Source of the DNA: Acheta domesticus
Lineage: Eukaryota > Arthropoda > Insecta > Orthoptera > Gryllidae
NCBI GenBank assembly: GCA_031308135.1
Contig: JAHLJT010009436.1
Location: 218,379,286 to 218,443,285 of the forward strand
Direction of reading: 5' to 3'
DNA: 64,000 nucleotides
How positions within the stretch are numbered: position 1 is the first letter of the stretch; each line of letters starts with the position of its first letter. Below are positions 23,051 through 34,250 of the stretch, piece by piece. The notes below the pieces were generated by a model. The model searched no databases and was not told the DNA's origin. It was given only the letters and a program-made list of their open reading frames with translations. The translations under genes and the position numbers were made by a program.

Positions 23051-23470
23051 TAGCTTCAAACTGTAATAGCTTCGATGTCCATACACTTATGCCGAAAAAT
23101 CAGGACTTCTCAAATTACCCAGAGTGAAAGATTTTGTTACTGCAAAACTGATTGTGCAAAGCACTTCACCAAACCGTACCTCACCTTTTTTCGTGTGGTT
23201 CGCATCGTGCCGGGTTCGTCTAACTGGAAATGCTTTCGGGTCCACTGGACAACAGATGTATCAAAACAAACGATGCGTCTCGCGAGAAACATAAACATGT
23301 CGGGCCGAACTTGGATTGAAAATTTTTCGGATAACGAACACAGAAACCGCATCTCCACGTTGTGCATCTCACATATAGGCGCCGGTCTCGTGCGGACCGA
23401 CGAGAAATTAATAACCCGTAGCCTCGACATAAATTCGAGTTCCTTTCAACAAAGAAATTAAGCCAAATGA
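23050..23470. promoter_or_regulatory. motif-dense moderate-GC segment, possible conserved element
   Basis: Non-repetitive sequence with CGACGAGAAATTAATAACCC and TTTCAACAAAGAAATTAAGCC at 23398-23465. These give homeodomain cores and a TCF/Sox-like AACAAAG. Both strands are open for about 100-130 codons, but no protein family is recognised, so a regulatory reading is preferred. Confidence 0.35.
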
Positions 23471-24010
23471 TGGATACTCGTTGGGAAGCGAAGAGGGGGG
23501 AACCAGTTAGGCGCGGCAAAAGCGCCGACTTAAAAGAGAACGAGACGAAAAACGCAGGGAAGGGGACGAAATGAGGACGGGCAGCGCCCGGGACGAAGAC
23601 GAGGTGGAGACGAGGCGAAACCGGGCCGGGTGATGGCTCTGAGGTGCGGTTGCCTGTTTTTTACTAAAAGTCGGGAGGCGGCAGAACATCATTTGTCAAG
23701 ACGACAGGTCTGCTGCAGGTACGCCCGACCGCGGACGCGCCCCCGCTACCTGCGCAGGTCGCTGGCCCGCCCCGCCTCGCCCCACCCCGCCCCGTCCTAG
23801 CACCGCCCGCAGGGGCGATTATGCGCCCCCCGGGCGTCCCGGGTGCAAAGGGTTGCGTTTGGCCTGCGACAGGTGCGGCGCCGCCTCTCCCCCGGGCGAA
23901 GGGGCTCTCCAAGCCGGAAGGGAGCGCGGATGAAGGAAGGTACACCAGCCCTCCCCCCGCCACGAGCCGGTTAATTCGCGCGAGGGTGAAGACCCCGTTC
24001 CTAAACCCAC
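23470..24010. promoter_or_regulatory. CpG island
   Basis: GC-rich block. It includes CTACCTGCGCAGGTCGC near 23738-23754, a palindrome made of two facing E-box-like CACCTG/CAGGTG-type half sites. The 175-codon minus-strand frame lacks any recognised domain. Confidence 0.4.
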
Positions 24011-25090
24011 GTTTGCAGACAAAAAGGAAGGTAGAAGGAGACAGGACAACGCTTGGCGTTAAAAGAGCGAAAAAGCAGTGCGAAAAAAGAGCGAGACAAG
24101 ATTTCTGTGTGGGTGGGCGACGAAGATAGGAATTCCGTTCCAGCGCTCTGGCACAAATTGGGACAAATCGTGAAACCGATGTCCTCAACATGTCTCCTTT
24201 TACGATCTTTTTGGCGATTTCGAACCTAATTGACAGATCTGAAGAATCATGTAAATTATCACAGCAGGAAGATCAAAATCTATGAACTGGTTCGAACATA
24301 ATCTTCGCCACTTGTGAAATGACGTGCTGAAATTGGGAGCTTCGGATAAATTCTGAAACATCTAATGCAAAATTTCAACGGACCAGGTTCAATTAATTAA
24401 TTTCATTATTTTATAGACAAGATCGATCTTTTGAACCTGTTTAAACTTGTACATCGTAATACCGCGAGTAAAAATATTGACTCACAGAAATGTTCAACAT
24501 AGTGAATTTACCAAAATGCAAACTTTTATATTTAAACGATGAAATTACATTTGGTTTCAATACTTTGGTTCCTCAATAATATATGAATCGGTATCCGTTT
24601 TTTTAAGTGCGTTTTGAGATTCAAACACTAAACAAGATCCGGTATCTAACCGAATACAAATGTTCCTGTTTTACAAAGAATAACCTTTAGGTTTGGTGGG
24701 TTTTGTAATACTCAGGTTTTAAGGTACAGAGAAATAAAATTAGTGCAATAGTGATGTGCGTAGTTATTCATGTGTAATGAACTCTATTTATACACAATGC
24801 CCTAACCTTGTAGCACCGATTTCTGTACATGCCAATTCACTTAGTACCTATTCAGCCAAATAAACATTACACCTATACAATAGTGCACCACCAACTAGGT
24901 CTAGGCCACAATTCACGCGGGCATCGGCAAATCAACACATCACTAGTTGAGAATTGTCATCTCTCGTCCAATTCCCACTAGCACCGAAGTATTTCTCTCG
25001 AAAGTACGGAACGTTGACAATTCAACATTTCACTTGACAAGAACTGACATCTCTAACTAATTGAAATCGTGAATATCATTTTATTTGACG
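24010..25090. other. AT-rich noncoding stretch
   Basis: No supported feature. Confidence 0.5.
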
Positions 25091-25530
25091 GTACCGGAAA
25101 GAACCGTGACGCACGCCACGAAGGCAGCTCGCCCGGCCGATGCCGCTCATTCATCGCGAACTCTCCCTCCCATTGAGCGCGCACTGGGCGCGAACACGCG
25201 TCCGCGGCGGCGGGCGCCGGCGGCGTCGTCCGCGGCGCGCGCATCCCGACTCCGCACTGCCTCGCGGCGTCGCGACGCCCGCCGACGCCCCAGCGCCCGC
25301 CTCCGCCGCCGGCACCGCGGACGACGCATCATACTTGTAAATGACGCGATACCATCTGAGAGAGACCTAAAGCGTAATTGCCACGGCGGGGTTGCTCCGC
25401 GGGTCGGAGCAGCCTTGAAGCGGCGTTTCCTGAATTTCATAAACCTGCCCGGTTTCCCTGGGGGGCGTTCCCGCACGCACTGACGTCCGGAAGGGAAGAG
25501 TAGGGGAGGGAAGGGAAGGTTGAAAAAGGC
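25090..25530. promoter_or_regulatory. CpG island
   Basis: CpG-dense from 25120 to 25340, with non-repetitive flank ATGACGCGATACCATCTGAG and AAAGCGTAATTGCCACGG (25340-25385). Read as a regulatory island in the svp intronic or downstream domain. Confidence 0.4.
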
Positions 25531-25693
25531 AAAATACTCTTTAAGCAAAATTTTCTTTCAATTGACGTGTAGGTGTACTTCTCTTTTAGCACTGTATATG
25601 TAAAAGACCTTTTTCAACTGCACGGTTTGAAATTTGACTAGATATTTTTACAAATCATTAGAATAGGCATTTTCAGTCACAAATAGTAACGAT

Positions 25694-25837
25694 CAGGGTT
25701 TGGTTTCTGGCGGAACGGCGTTCCGGTACCTCGGAAATAACTATAAAATTATATTATAAATATACAACTATTTTTATTAAATTAATAATTAATTTGGGGT
25801 GCGTTCCGGGACCTAAAATTTTATAACTCAAGCACTG
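25694..25837. mobile_element. hAT-like MITE, family A copy 2
   Basis: A 144-bp element starting CAGGGTTTGGTTTCTGGC and ending ACTCAAGCACTG. Flanks GTAACGAT and GTAACAAT agree at 7 of 8 positions. It shares the GGAACGGCGTTCCGGTACCT palindrome block and the GGTGCGTTCCGG/CCTAAAATTTTATAA block with the copy at 6189. Non-coding. Confidence 0.85.
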
Positions 25838-25845
25838 GTAACAAT

Positions 25846-27190
25846 ATTTATTCAATATTTAACAATTTTTTATAGATCTTTTGGAAGATGGTTCTTGATG
25901 ATGACTTCTAATATTTAATTTGGACTTAATCGCGCCTTCCTAATAATTTATTGAAACTGTTTCTATTGGATAGTACAGTAACAAGTTTATGGTATTATTC
26001 TGAACTATTCAGTTTTAAAATGGGAATATTTACATCTTATAACCACCAGAAGTATTGCAGCAATATTTTTAACTTTACTGGAATTAATGAAACTTTTGTT
26101 ATGGGTATCCTAATGAAGGAATACAATGTTTCAGTCCCACGTTCACCAACTTTCATGACGTGGATCTGCGCATTTCCATAGGATGTAACGATTGGCTCAT
26201 GGAGCTGTGAGAACCGCGAGCTTGTCGCCAGTCGGTTTCGTGGTCGTGATCGATCACCGAACCGGTTCCTTAAACGTTCCGTTTTTTTGCTCCGTGTTTC
26301 CACGTGGCTTTTTTTCGACTGGGCGGAGAAGGCTAATGGTTGACGCTGCGGAACTCTCCGACGATGGGAGGAGAGTTCTGGCGTAGGCGAATTTCTCGCA
26401 GCCTCAACCACTTCGATCATTATGATTAACTGTTGGCACTGAACTTGTTTGCGTTCCCTCGCTTAGGAGGGTGCGATTCCATATGATTACAGCTTGAGGA
26501 TAGCTGGCCGTAGGCAAAATTTGCACCGACGACATCACACCATTTATCCACAATAACTCTCATACTTAAAATTATTTTACGATGCATTTGCGTCACATAG
26601 TTAATAAGTAATATATTCAACGCTTGAAAAATTGAAATGAACGAATTAATTTACCTCGAAGAAAAGCTGTTAACGGGATCAATCATAAGCATACGTCCCT
26701 ATGTTGGCGGCCCCTGTCCGTGACCACTATTCGTCAACCCGCACGACTTGAACTCTCAGGGCGAGGCAGCCCTTAAGACTTCGTTGCAAGTCACATTTCA
26801 TAATTTGTTTTTACTTCGAAAAAACTTGCTACATAGAATCTAATGCAGACGTCATGGATTGTTTCTACTGCAATATACGAGCAAATCAGCGTTTCTAGGC
26901 GTAATTTTCAAACATTGACTTGCAGATTATGTGAACCATTTTTCTCTGATTGATATAATTGCCTCACAAGTACACGGTTAAGCTGTCAGTTATATTTCAG
27001 TTTCAGAGATTATTGGAAAATGGGAACTCCACTGTCATCTTTGTTGCACTAAAATGCACTGGATTATTGACAAACAATTCTTGCCATGTGCCCCGGCGTT
27101 GACACGTGCTTTCGACGATCCACTTCAAGAACACCAAAAAAAACCACACTCCACACATCTGACAACACCACGCACTGACGGTGTCTGCGC
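25846..27190. other. noncoding stretch immediately 3' of the svp exon (intron)
   Basis: Predicted svp intron sequence. The segment 26190-26400 is more GC-rich and contains TCGTGATCGATCACCGAACC, a palindrome. No exon starting with the expected CKSFFKR continuation was found on the minus strand. Confidence 0.45.
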
Positions 27191-27198
27191 CGCCTTGC

Positions 27199-27207
27199 AC
27201 CTACCTT
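27199..27207 (-). other. svp: svp exon 1 splice donor
   Basis: On the minus strand the exon ends AAG and the intron opens GTAGGT, with the boundary between 27205 and 27204. The phase is 1, so the Gly of CEG is completed by the next exon. Reading through gives unrelated residues, which confirms the boundary. Confidence 0.9.
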
Positions 27208-27619
27208 CACACGTGAACTGGCCGTAGTGCTTCCCCGAAGACTTGTCCCCGCACACGATGCACTCGATGTTCTGGTTCTTATCCGCCCCCTGGCCGCTGC
27301 CCCCCGACTGCGTGCTGTTGGCTTGCGAGCCGGGGGTGGAACTTTGCTGCAGGTCCGCGCGCCCGCCGCCCCCGCCCCCGCCTCCGCCACCGGAGCCGGG
27401 GGTGGCGATGCCGCCGCCGGGCGCACTCGCCGCCGCCCCCGGGGGCAGGTCGTCGGGGGCGGCGAGGCCCGCCGCCGCCGCGGCTGCCGCCGCCGCCGCC
27501 ACCGACGCGGCGTGGTGCACGCCCGGGCTGGGCACCCCCGCCGCCGCCCCCGGGGGCAGCACGGAGCCCACCCCCGGCGGCTCGCGCCAGGCGCCCGGCG
27601 GCGGCGCCACGAGCGCCAT
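27205..27619 (-). CDS. svp: seven-up (COUP-TF/NR2F nuclear receptor), first coding exon, 3'-incomplete
   Basis: This is the first coding exon of the insect COUP-TF orthologue, a nuclear orphan receptor that binds direct repeats of AGGTCA and controls neural, photoreceptor and cardiac fates. From the ATG at 27619 it encodes 138 codons plus one base. Residues 40-50 are a poly-Ala tract and about 76-85 a poly-Gly tract, and a GSQANS-type linker follows. The DNA-binding domain then begins with [20 protein letters not shown], the COUP-TF version of zinc finger I (Cys 120, 123, 137; the fourth Cys lies in the next exon). HYGQFTCEG separates it from RXR, HNF4 and TR2/4, which have other residues here. 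Upstream, SRSM-L-PP--AW-EPP matches the Drosophila Svp N terminus as I remember it. The exon ends GAAG|GTAGGT, a consensus phase-1 donor. The homology continues 32 or more codons upstream of this ATG without another ATG. No later exon was found in the window. Confidence 0.93.
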
Positions 27620-27721
27620 GCTGCGCGAGAAGCCGAGCTCCAACGTGGTGGCGACTTCGGGGGCCTGGCTGCGGGAGCCCACGAAGAACCCCGTGGTCGT
27701 AGGGGGGTAAAGCACCGCCAG
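27620..27721 (-). CDS. svp: probable N-terminal extension of svp starting at a non-AUG codon
   Basis: The frame is open upstream of the svp ATG until a TGA at 27824-27826, and it contains no ATG. Its translation still resembles the Drosophila Svp N terminus: [12 protein letters not shown], then a Leu-rich stretch, then GFSRS, just before the Met at 27619. A CTG at 27719-27721 lies in a strong Kozak-like context (GGCGCC before it and G after it) and falls within about one residue of where the fly initiator Met would align. A GTG at 27713-27715 is the alternative. No convincing splice acceptor is seen between the TGA and the conserved segment. The conserved residues are seen in the sequence; initiation at CTG is inferred. 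A short upstream coding exon or an assembly error at the start codon remain possible. Confidence 0.55.
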
Positions 27722-27990
27722 GGCGCCCCCGTGAGGAAGAATAATGGTCAGTTCGTGGGGCGGAGGAGGGCTCCGCCGCCGCTGCCGCCTACGTCGCTGG
27801 TACGCACACGCGGAAGGCTCCGCTCACACACGCGACGCACTGCACCACGCGCGCGGCACTCGCGCACTCGGGGCACGGGCGGTTTACCCGCGCGGCATCC
27901 CCAGTCCTGTGCCTGCCGGCCGGCGCGGCTGGCCCTCGCTCGTCCGCTGGCAGAGCTGCTGCTTGCGTCCGTTCGCGCGTCGCCTCCACG

Positions 27991-28050
27991 TTCTCTCTCT
28001 CTTTCACTCGCGGTTCGCTCGCAGTCGCTCGCTCGCTCTCTCTCCCTCTC
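27991..28050 (-). promoter_or_regulatory. GAGA-factor-type (GA)n runs
   Basis: The plus strand has CT runs at 27991-28003 and 28034-28050, which read GAGAGAGAG on the coding strand. Such runs bind GAGA factor (Trl) and Psq at insect developmental promoters with paused polymerase. Their place 400-430 bp upstream of the svp ATG fits a core-promoter role; binding is inferred. Confidence 0.45.
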
Positions 28051-28220
28051 GACGCTGCGTCGCGTCGCCGCAACCGTGGAGGGACGCCGCCTGCTGCTCG
28101 CCTGCCCGAGCCCCGCGCGCGACTGTGGGCCCCCTGACCCCCGACACCGAGCCGTGCCCCGCCACGGGGTCTGCCCCCTCCAGCGCGGCCTCGGCGCGCC
28201 CCCACCCGGCGGCGCCGGGT

Positions 28221-28234
28221 GTTGCCATGGCGAC
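28221..28234. promoter_or_regulatory. X-box-like palindrome (RFX-type) in svp promoter
   Basis: GTTGCCATGGCGAC is one base off the symmetrical RFX X-box GTTGCCATGGCAAC. It lies in the svp CpG island about 600 bp upstream of the ATG. It also contains CGCCATGGCAAC on the minus strand, which could suit other GCCAT-binding factors such as YY1/Pho. Confidence 0.4.
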
Positions 28235-28279
28235 GCGCCATGGGCCCCCCTCCGGTCCACAGGCCCCGACTCGGCTGTG

Positions 28280-28284
28280 ATTGG
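28280..28284 (-). promoter_or_regulatory. CCAAT box upstream of svp
   Basis: GGGGCCAATCACAGC on the minus strand is a good NF-Y-type CCAAT box, correctly oriented for svp and about 660 bp 5' of the ATG. A second CCAAT core in the other orientation (GCCAATCCGCGG) lies near 28580. Confidence 0.45.
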
Positions 28285-28859
28285 CCCCTCGGTGTCGGCC
28301 GCGGTCGCGGCGGAGGCGGCGGCGGTGGCGGCGACGGCGGCGGAGGCGGCGGCGGCGGTGGCCCCCTCCCGCGCTCTGCGACTTGACCGGAGCTTTATTT
28401 TCGCGGCGCGGGGCGGCGTCGGCGATGACGTGGGCGGCGTGGGGCGGCGGAGGCGGCGTCGGCGTCGCGGGCGCCCCTCGGCGCGGCCCGGCGGCGGGGG
28501 CGGGCGCGGCGCCGGGGTCGGAGGGCGCATGCCGGGTTAGGGGTCAGGCGCACGGGCGCCGCCGGCCGCCGGCGCTCCGCCAATCCGCGGCCGCGCCGCC
28601 GCGAAAAATGGGCAGGGCCGCGCGGCGGGGGGGCGCGGGGGCGGGACCGCCGTGACCCGGCGCCGCGGCCCCATCACCCGGCGCCGCGCGCGGTCGCAGG
28701 CGGCGGCGGCCGCAACGCGACGAGCCGCGCCGCCCAGGGGCTTCTGGAGAGCGGGCCACGTCGCCGCTGGGGTGAGGGATGCCCGCACGCGCCTCGCTCC
28801 TCTCGCTGCACTTGACAGCCCTGCAACGGTTTTGCCCCCGTGGGGGAACGCGTAATCCT

Positions 28860-31800
28860 CAGAGCTGGGGTTTGTTGAATGTGGTGCCAATACTTGATCT
28901 ACGAGTTGTATATGGTCCAATATATATTTCAGACAGTCAATTTCGTAAAAAACAAAAAAATAATCATTACTTAATTTCTTTATTGCACAACGTTTCAGGA
29001 ACTAATTCTAATCCCATCATCATGTACTATGAATACAAATTCATTTATATCATTATATAAATCAATCAATTTTCGAAATCCGTAAAAGGATGGTGGTGCT
29101 CATTTCTATATTTATAATTTTCCTTTCCTTATATTTATGCAATGATTCTCTTTATAACATGTATAATTTAGACACTACACCAGGTATGAGAATTTTGTTG
29201 TGAATTTTTTTGTTACTTTCATTACTATACATGAATTAAACTATAGGTTGCTAAAAGTAAGTTTACGAAAGAAGAATGAAAGAGAGTATGAGAGTTCCAT
29301 CTAGAATATTTCCATAATGTTATTATTAAGTTTCTCGTATTAAATACAGTAAATTGTATTCATATTGAATTATGAGACAGTCATAACATAAGGAGACTTG
29401 ATTTACCATCATATTGGAAAAATCATCTACATGTAACTAATTTTAAAACTTTAAGAATGTACGATGAAACCACCTTTGGTTGGTGCTGGATAGGAACAAC
29501 AGCTTTTTAATTGCATTTCCAGAATTTACTGTTGGCTCTTAAATCCGCTTCGTTGTTACATCATTTTAAACGTGTGGGAATACGCCCTGGGCTTTGTACA
29601 TTTATTTTTACTAGCAGATTTTTGCAAATGGTGATGAGTTCCTATATTTGTGAATTGATGTCGATAACTTGTTGATTCTTAATTTGTTCCATGTTAAATT
29701 GGTTATATGTATTATTGCGTAACCGATAGCTTCTTTGTATGGCTTAATTGTTTTTCACTAAGTAATTAAATTAATATTTTACGTGGGGAAGCTAATGTTA
29801 TTTTAACACGTAATGAGTGATGCTATGAAATAAGCCACAGCACTTAAAGTCTCCCACACTTCCTACAAATGTAAGAAGGCGTCTGTTGGGTAACTATAGT
29901 TATAATGAGGGTATACATGAGATAACTATCAGACTATTCAGGTAATTTCACGAGTAGCACGCATGTTTTGCTTGTATGCCCGTTGCATTCATTATATTCT
30001 CTTTGTTCCTTTGTTTTGTTGAAAACGAAGTAGTATTGTAATGTAGCTTCTTGTACGATTATGAAGATGATTATGTATTAGTAATGATAGATTATATTTG
30101 TTGCAACGCTGAATCAGCTAAAAATAATGAGCAAGATGTTTTCAAGACATTAAAATGGGGATAATAACAGAACTACCATCATTCATTATTGCATCTGAAG
30201 CGGAATTTACAAAATGAACAAATATTTGCAATAATCAAATAACGATTGATTATGTTGAATGACCAATACTGAAATTGATGTGTTACTTTTAAATCTTGTG
30301 GGTGTTACTTCAAAATAAAACAAAATTATTAGAGTACATGTTTCCTATATGTACAACAACGTAATAGTTGGGACTTGCAAGAAAAATAGAAGTTTTAGAA
30401 ATCATAAGAAAACGCCGTTTTTTTTAGTATGTTAATTCAAAACCAAGTAGATGGAATTCTGCTAAGTTTGAAAAAAATATGAACAAGTGCTGTTACTATA
30501 ATAAGCTCACGCATTACGTTGATTTAAAGAAAACTTTTTTTTGTTGTGAATTTTTCATGACATGACGCCTTCCTTTTTTTTCACTTTAATGTTTTCATTT
30601 TCCAAAACGTTAAAACTGCATTTTGTTACTCTTCCGGTCCTAAAATGAATCTCTGTCCTGTGGATTAACGTTGGATGGCCCTACTGCTTACGACTTAAGA
30701 CATATACATCTGCACCTTCATGTGTTTGAACATCTACATCTCCTTCATGCAGGCAAAAATTCTCTGTAAAATGCATCGCTTGAGTCATCACGTGCGTGTT
30801 CCGTCTTCATTGCCGTCGCGTGGCTTACGCAGGTTTATTTGTCGAGGACAGGACTATAAATTGCGTGTGAGGTTTCGAGCGACCCTGAAAGCCGGTTACT
30901 GCACGAACCTTGCGCATTAGAACAAAAGGGGCGGTTGGGTGTACAGAGAAAATAAAAAAGAAAAATATTAGGTTATTAATTTCACTGAAATACCAGTATA
31001 GCTCGTAAGTAAAAAGAGAAGAGATGACATTGAAGGAATCTTGAGGTACTTGATTTGATATTTGATATTGAACATGTTATAAAGAATGAGTTGATCATGA
31101 TCTTCAATTGTACTACATTATGTTGAATAAATTAAACATTCGAATTGAAGTACGTCAATCTAACCACGAATATCAACAAATAAAATATTTACTTTTATTT
31201 TATCTACGATAATTTAAATTTTGCGAATGAATTAGAAGATTTTGGGAAGCCGCACCCATGAAATAATAATCTTACAGTGACAACATTGCTACACAAGAAC
31301 TGGGTGATTTTAGTTATTCTGAACCAATTTTCATACTTACTATATATAAAAAGGAAGTGAAAAATAATGAGTAAAAGGGAATTATACAGTTTTATTTCGT
31401 GGAATAAACGAATATTAAAATCGAAAGTTTTTAGCAATACATATTTCTTGTTAGATTGAACTGAGTTATTCACTCAATATGGAAATCATTTCCGCAATAT
31501 AATAATGAAAGTACTAGTATTTTAGTATTAATGGTATCGTAAGGAACCTATTTACCACCAATTTGATATTTATTCGGAACAGTTCGCAGCGTTTCATTTC
31601 TTCGACTCTGCCCTTAGACATGAAATAGTACCAAAGCCCATTCGAATAATAAAAACCTTTCTATTCTTGCAGTTCGACGGGAAGTAATAGTAAAATGAAT
31701 CATTTTATGTTTTATTTTGAATATCAATACAAAACTATAAAGTGGTTAATAATTGAATTATTTGTCCCCTCGTGTTCCTTTAAGCACTTTTCTATGCGTG

Positions 31801-33480
31801 TTTGCATTCATTAATATGTTCGAAGTTGCATTTATATGTTCTTGTGCACGTGAGTGAGCGAGCCGGCAAAAGATGTCATATGTGTAGGATGACAAACTTT
31901 GATAACGGAAATCGGAACTAGGAAGAAAGCTCAATTAATGTTACGGTTATTGCAAGTTGTAATATTCTTACATCATATTTCAATTTCATATTTATTCATA
32001 TCATTCAGTTTCATATTTATTTAGTATTTGTTCATGAATTAATAAAATTCTGTAAGATAATGTGAGTTGAGTGCCGAGTAGGATGCAAATTATATGTACT
32101 ATCTAAGATGCTCTTAATTCGTGGTTTCTGTTACATGTCTGTTTAAACTTTTGAAATATTTTTCAGTCGATTCATGGAAATACCAATTAATCTTGACTAC
32201 GTTATATGTGCGAAGTATAATATGTTCGTAACAATATCGTAATTACAAACAGACCTTTGTAAACTTCAATGAATGATTGTTAATTCATAATAATTTGATC
32301 AAGTAATTGTATGCGTTAATTCATTGTTTCATCTTTGAATCTAACTAAAAAATTCATGTCTTTGTAAAATGTTGATTTTCGACAAAATTTCAGTTCTTGA
32401 ATAGGTTTCTTAACGAACATTCATGGGCAGTTGAAAATGCATTATCGACATTTGGGCACCCTGGAGAATTAGTCACAGTGTTCAAGATTCGTAATGCCTG
32501 CCTTCTCGATAACCAAGCGAATGGATTGGCCTCGAGCTGTAGCAACGTAGTTTGAAGCCGATATAACTTGTTATGGTGGTTGAATTGCCGTATGGGGGTC
32601 ACATGCTCAACCTTTTGCTGCAAGACGTGTGCAGACTTCGGTAGATCTCGTTACGTGTAGTGTAGGCGAGACACATTAAAACAGTGGCGTGTCCATATCA
32701 GGTTTCTCCTAAGAAACATATTAGTACGTCGTTTTACTTCCAAGATGGAAACGCATATGCTACTAAAAATAAACTGGGAAAATTGAATTCATTCAAATCA
32801 CTGGGAACTCTGTTGTCGTTGCAGTGGTTTAATGTACTGGCCAGCTTTAACCTGTTTAAGAATAAGGAAATATAAAATGAAGCATATGATAATGACAATG
32901 TCCATTTATGAATAATTTCTTTTCACCGTTCAGGTAGTTCACCTTCAGTACTTCTAGGTGTTTGATCGCTTGAAAGTGTTCTTGTTTAATAATTGAGCTT
33001 TCAGTTCAATGCAGTATATATGCTGCTCTTCGATAATACTGTGCTTTGTTGTAACTCTGGAGAAAATGGTTATCTAAACGAGAGATAGAAATAGTTCAAA
33101 TATTGTTTGTGAACTAAGCATTCAAAATTGTAATATCTACCGACAGTTTTTTAAAATTGGTATGGTGATTTTTTTTATAATAAACCAAATATAGAAATAC
33201 ATATTTTAATATATCATGAAAACATGCATGTAATGACAAATGCGTTAGAGTCCATTATTTAGTCCGATAATTTAAAACTGTGATAATTGATAACTTGTTA
33301 CTCGTAAAAGAAAACTATTGGAAATCAAAAAAGACACTAGACGGAATTAAATTGAATTTTTATGCATTGAAAAAATGTTTAGAATTTAATATGCGTGTTA
33401 TTTCGTGAGTGTGGATTGTAAAATGTATCTTTTTCGCGGTCATCATGGAATTGACACGCGGTACGAGTAATTACACTAAC
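28860..33480. other. long AT-rich noncoding stretch 5' of svp
   Basis: About 4.6 kb of low-GC sequence. No gene, RNA, island or recognised repeat. The segment 30690-30910 is slightly richer but featureless. Confidence 0.5.
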
Positions 33481-34250
33481 GCTTTGTGACAGTATTTACC
33501 TTATTTTATTTTTTGCATTGTTTTCAACTTCCTTTTGATGCCAGTCGTTCTTCTTGCGGGGGAAAGGTATTTTTTTCGTGCCACCCCTTATTTTCTTCCT
33601 CTACGTACTTCAGGAATTTTCGCCTCCTGCACCTCCAAGCGCTGCACGGAGAGCGTCTCAATAAATCGCCGGCAGTTGGCAACCCTGCCGCCCCACGGGC
33701 CACGTAACGAGATTGTGGTGTCATTCCGAGGTAACCGCATTTGCAGGGAAGGACCCCCTTCCCATTGCTCTCTCACCGACAGCCCCGCGCACCCGCTAAC
33801 GCGATTGGACCAAAAATTCCCTCAACTCGTCAGCAAATCACGAGCAGCTAATCTGCGGAGTCACGCCGAAATTGGGGTTACCGAATTAAAAATTACAGCA
33901 TCGGGCGCAATTGTGACGCTGTGATGAGTTCATTTGTACCAGAATCCTTTCCGCTGTCTGTTTAGTTGACAGGGGCGCCATCCCTCATATTTTCGAAAAA
34001 AAGTGGGGGAGAGGCAGCGTTACGTTATGTGGGGGTAGAAAATGTATCACTTGGATATAACCATTTCCATACGCATCTCCGGGTTATGCGTCATTTCCGA
34101 TTTCCAAATTATGCTTTTTTAGCTGTAAATCAAAATATTTCAAACTTAATTTGCTCCACGTTCATGTGGAATGCATTACGGCCCCAATAACGCTGTGAAG
34201 CAGTTTGCCTTTCGACGTGATTAATTAAATTTTCCGTGTTTGCGAGTAAT
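33480..34250. promoter_or_regulatory. possible conserved noncoding element
   Basis: Moderate-GC, non-repetitive segment. CGAATTAAAAATTACAGC followed by GGGCGCAATTGTGACGC (33880-33920) and TTTCCAAATTATGC...TAGCTG (34100-34125) are homeodomain-like. ACGTGATTAATTAAATTTTCC lies near 34215-34235. A 129-codon plus-strand frame (33535-33924) has no known domain. Confidence 0.3.

Larger units (their letters stand above)
27190..28860 (-). promoter_or_regulatory. svp CpG island, 5' UTR and promoter region
   Basis: About 1.7 kb of very GC- and CpG-rich DNA covers the svp exon and its 5' flank. Both edges drop sharply into AT-rich sequence. Long open frames occur on both strands here but consist of Arg, Ala, Pro and Gly runs expected from composition. 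Visible sites include CT/GA runs, CCAAT boxes and an X-box-like palindrome, listed separately. No clear TATA box is seen, so a CpG-island-type dispersed promoter is inferred. The transcription start cannot be placed from sequence alone; it probably lies between about 27830 and 28300. Confidence 0.7.

Noticed and set aside
23664..24191. 175-codon minus-strand frame
   Set aside because: No recognisable domain and located in a CpG island; residue use follows base composition.
26905..26935. Second svp exon near GACTTGCAG
   Set aside because: The word would fit the reverse complement of the expected CK codons, but flanking bases do not encode SFFKR and no acceptor is placed correctly.
27227..28540. 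437-codon plus-strand open frame (and a 260-codon minus-strand one at 27748-28530)
   Set aside because: Made of Arg, Ala, Pro and Gly runs across the svp CpG island and antisense to the real svp exon; expected from GC composition.
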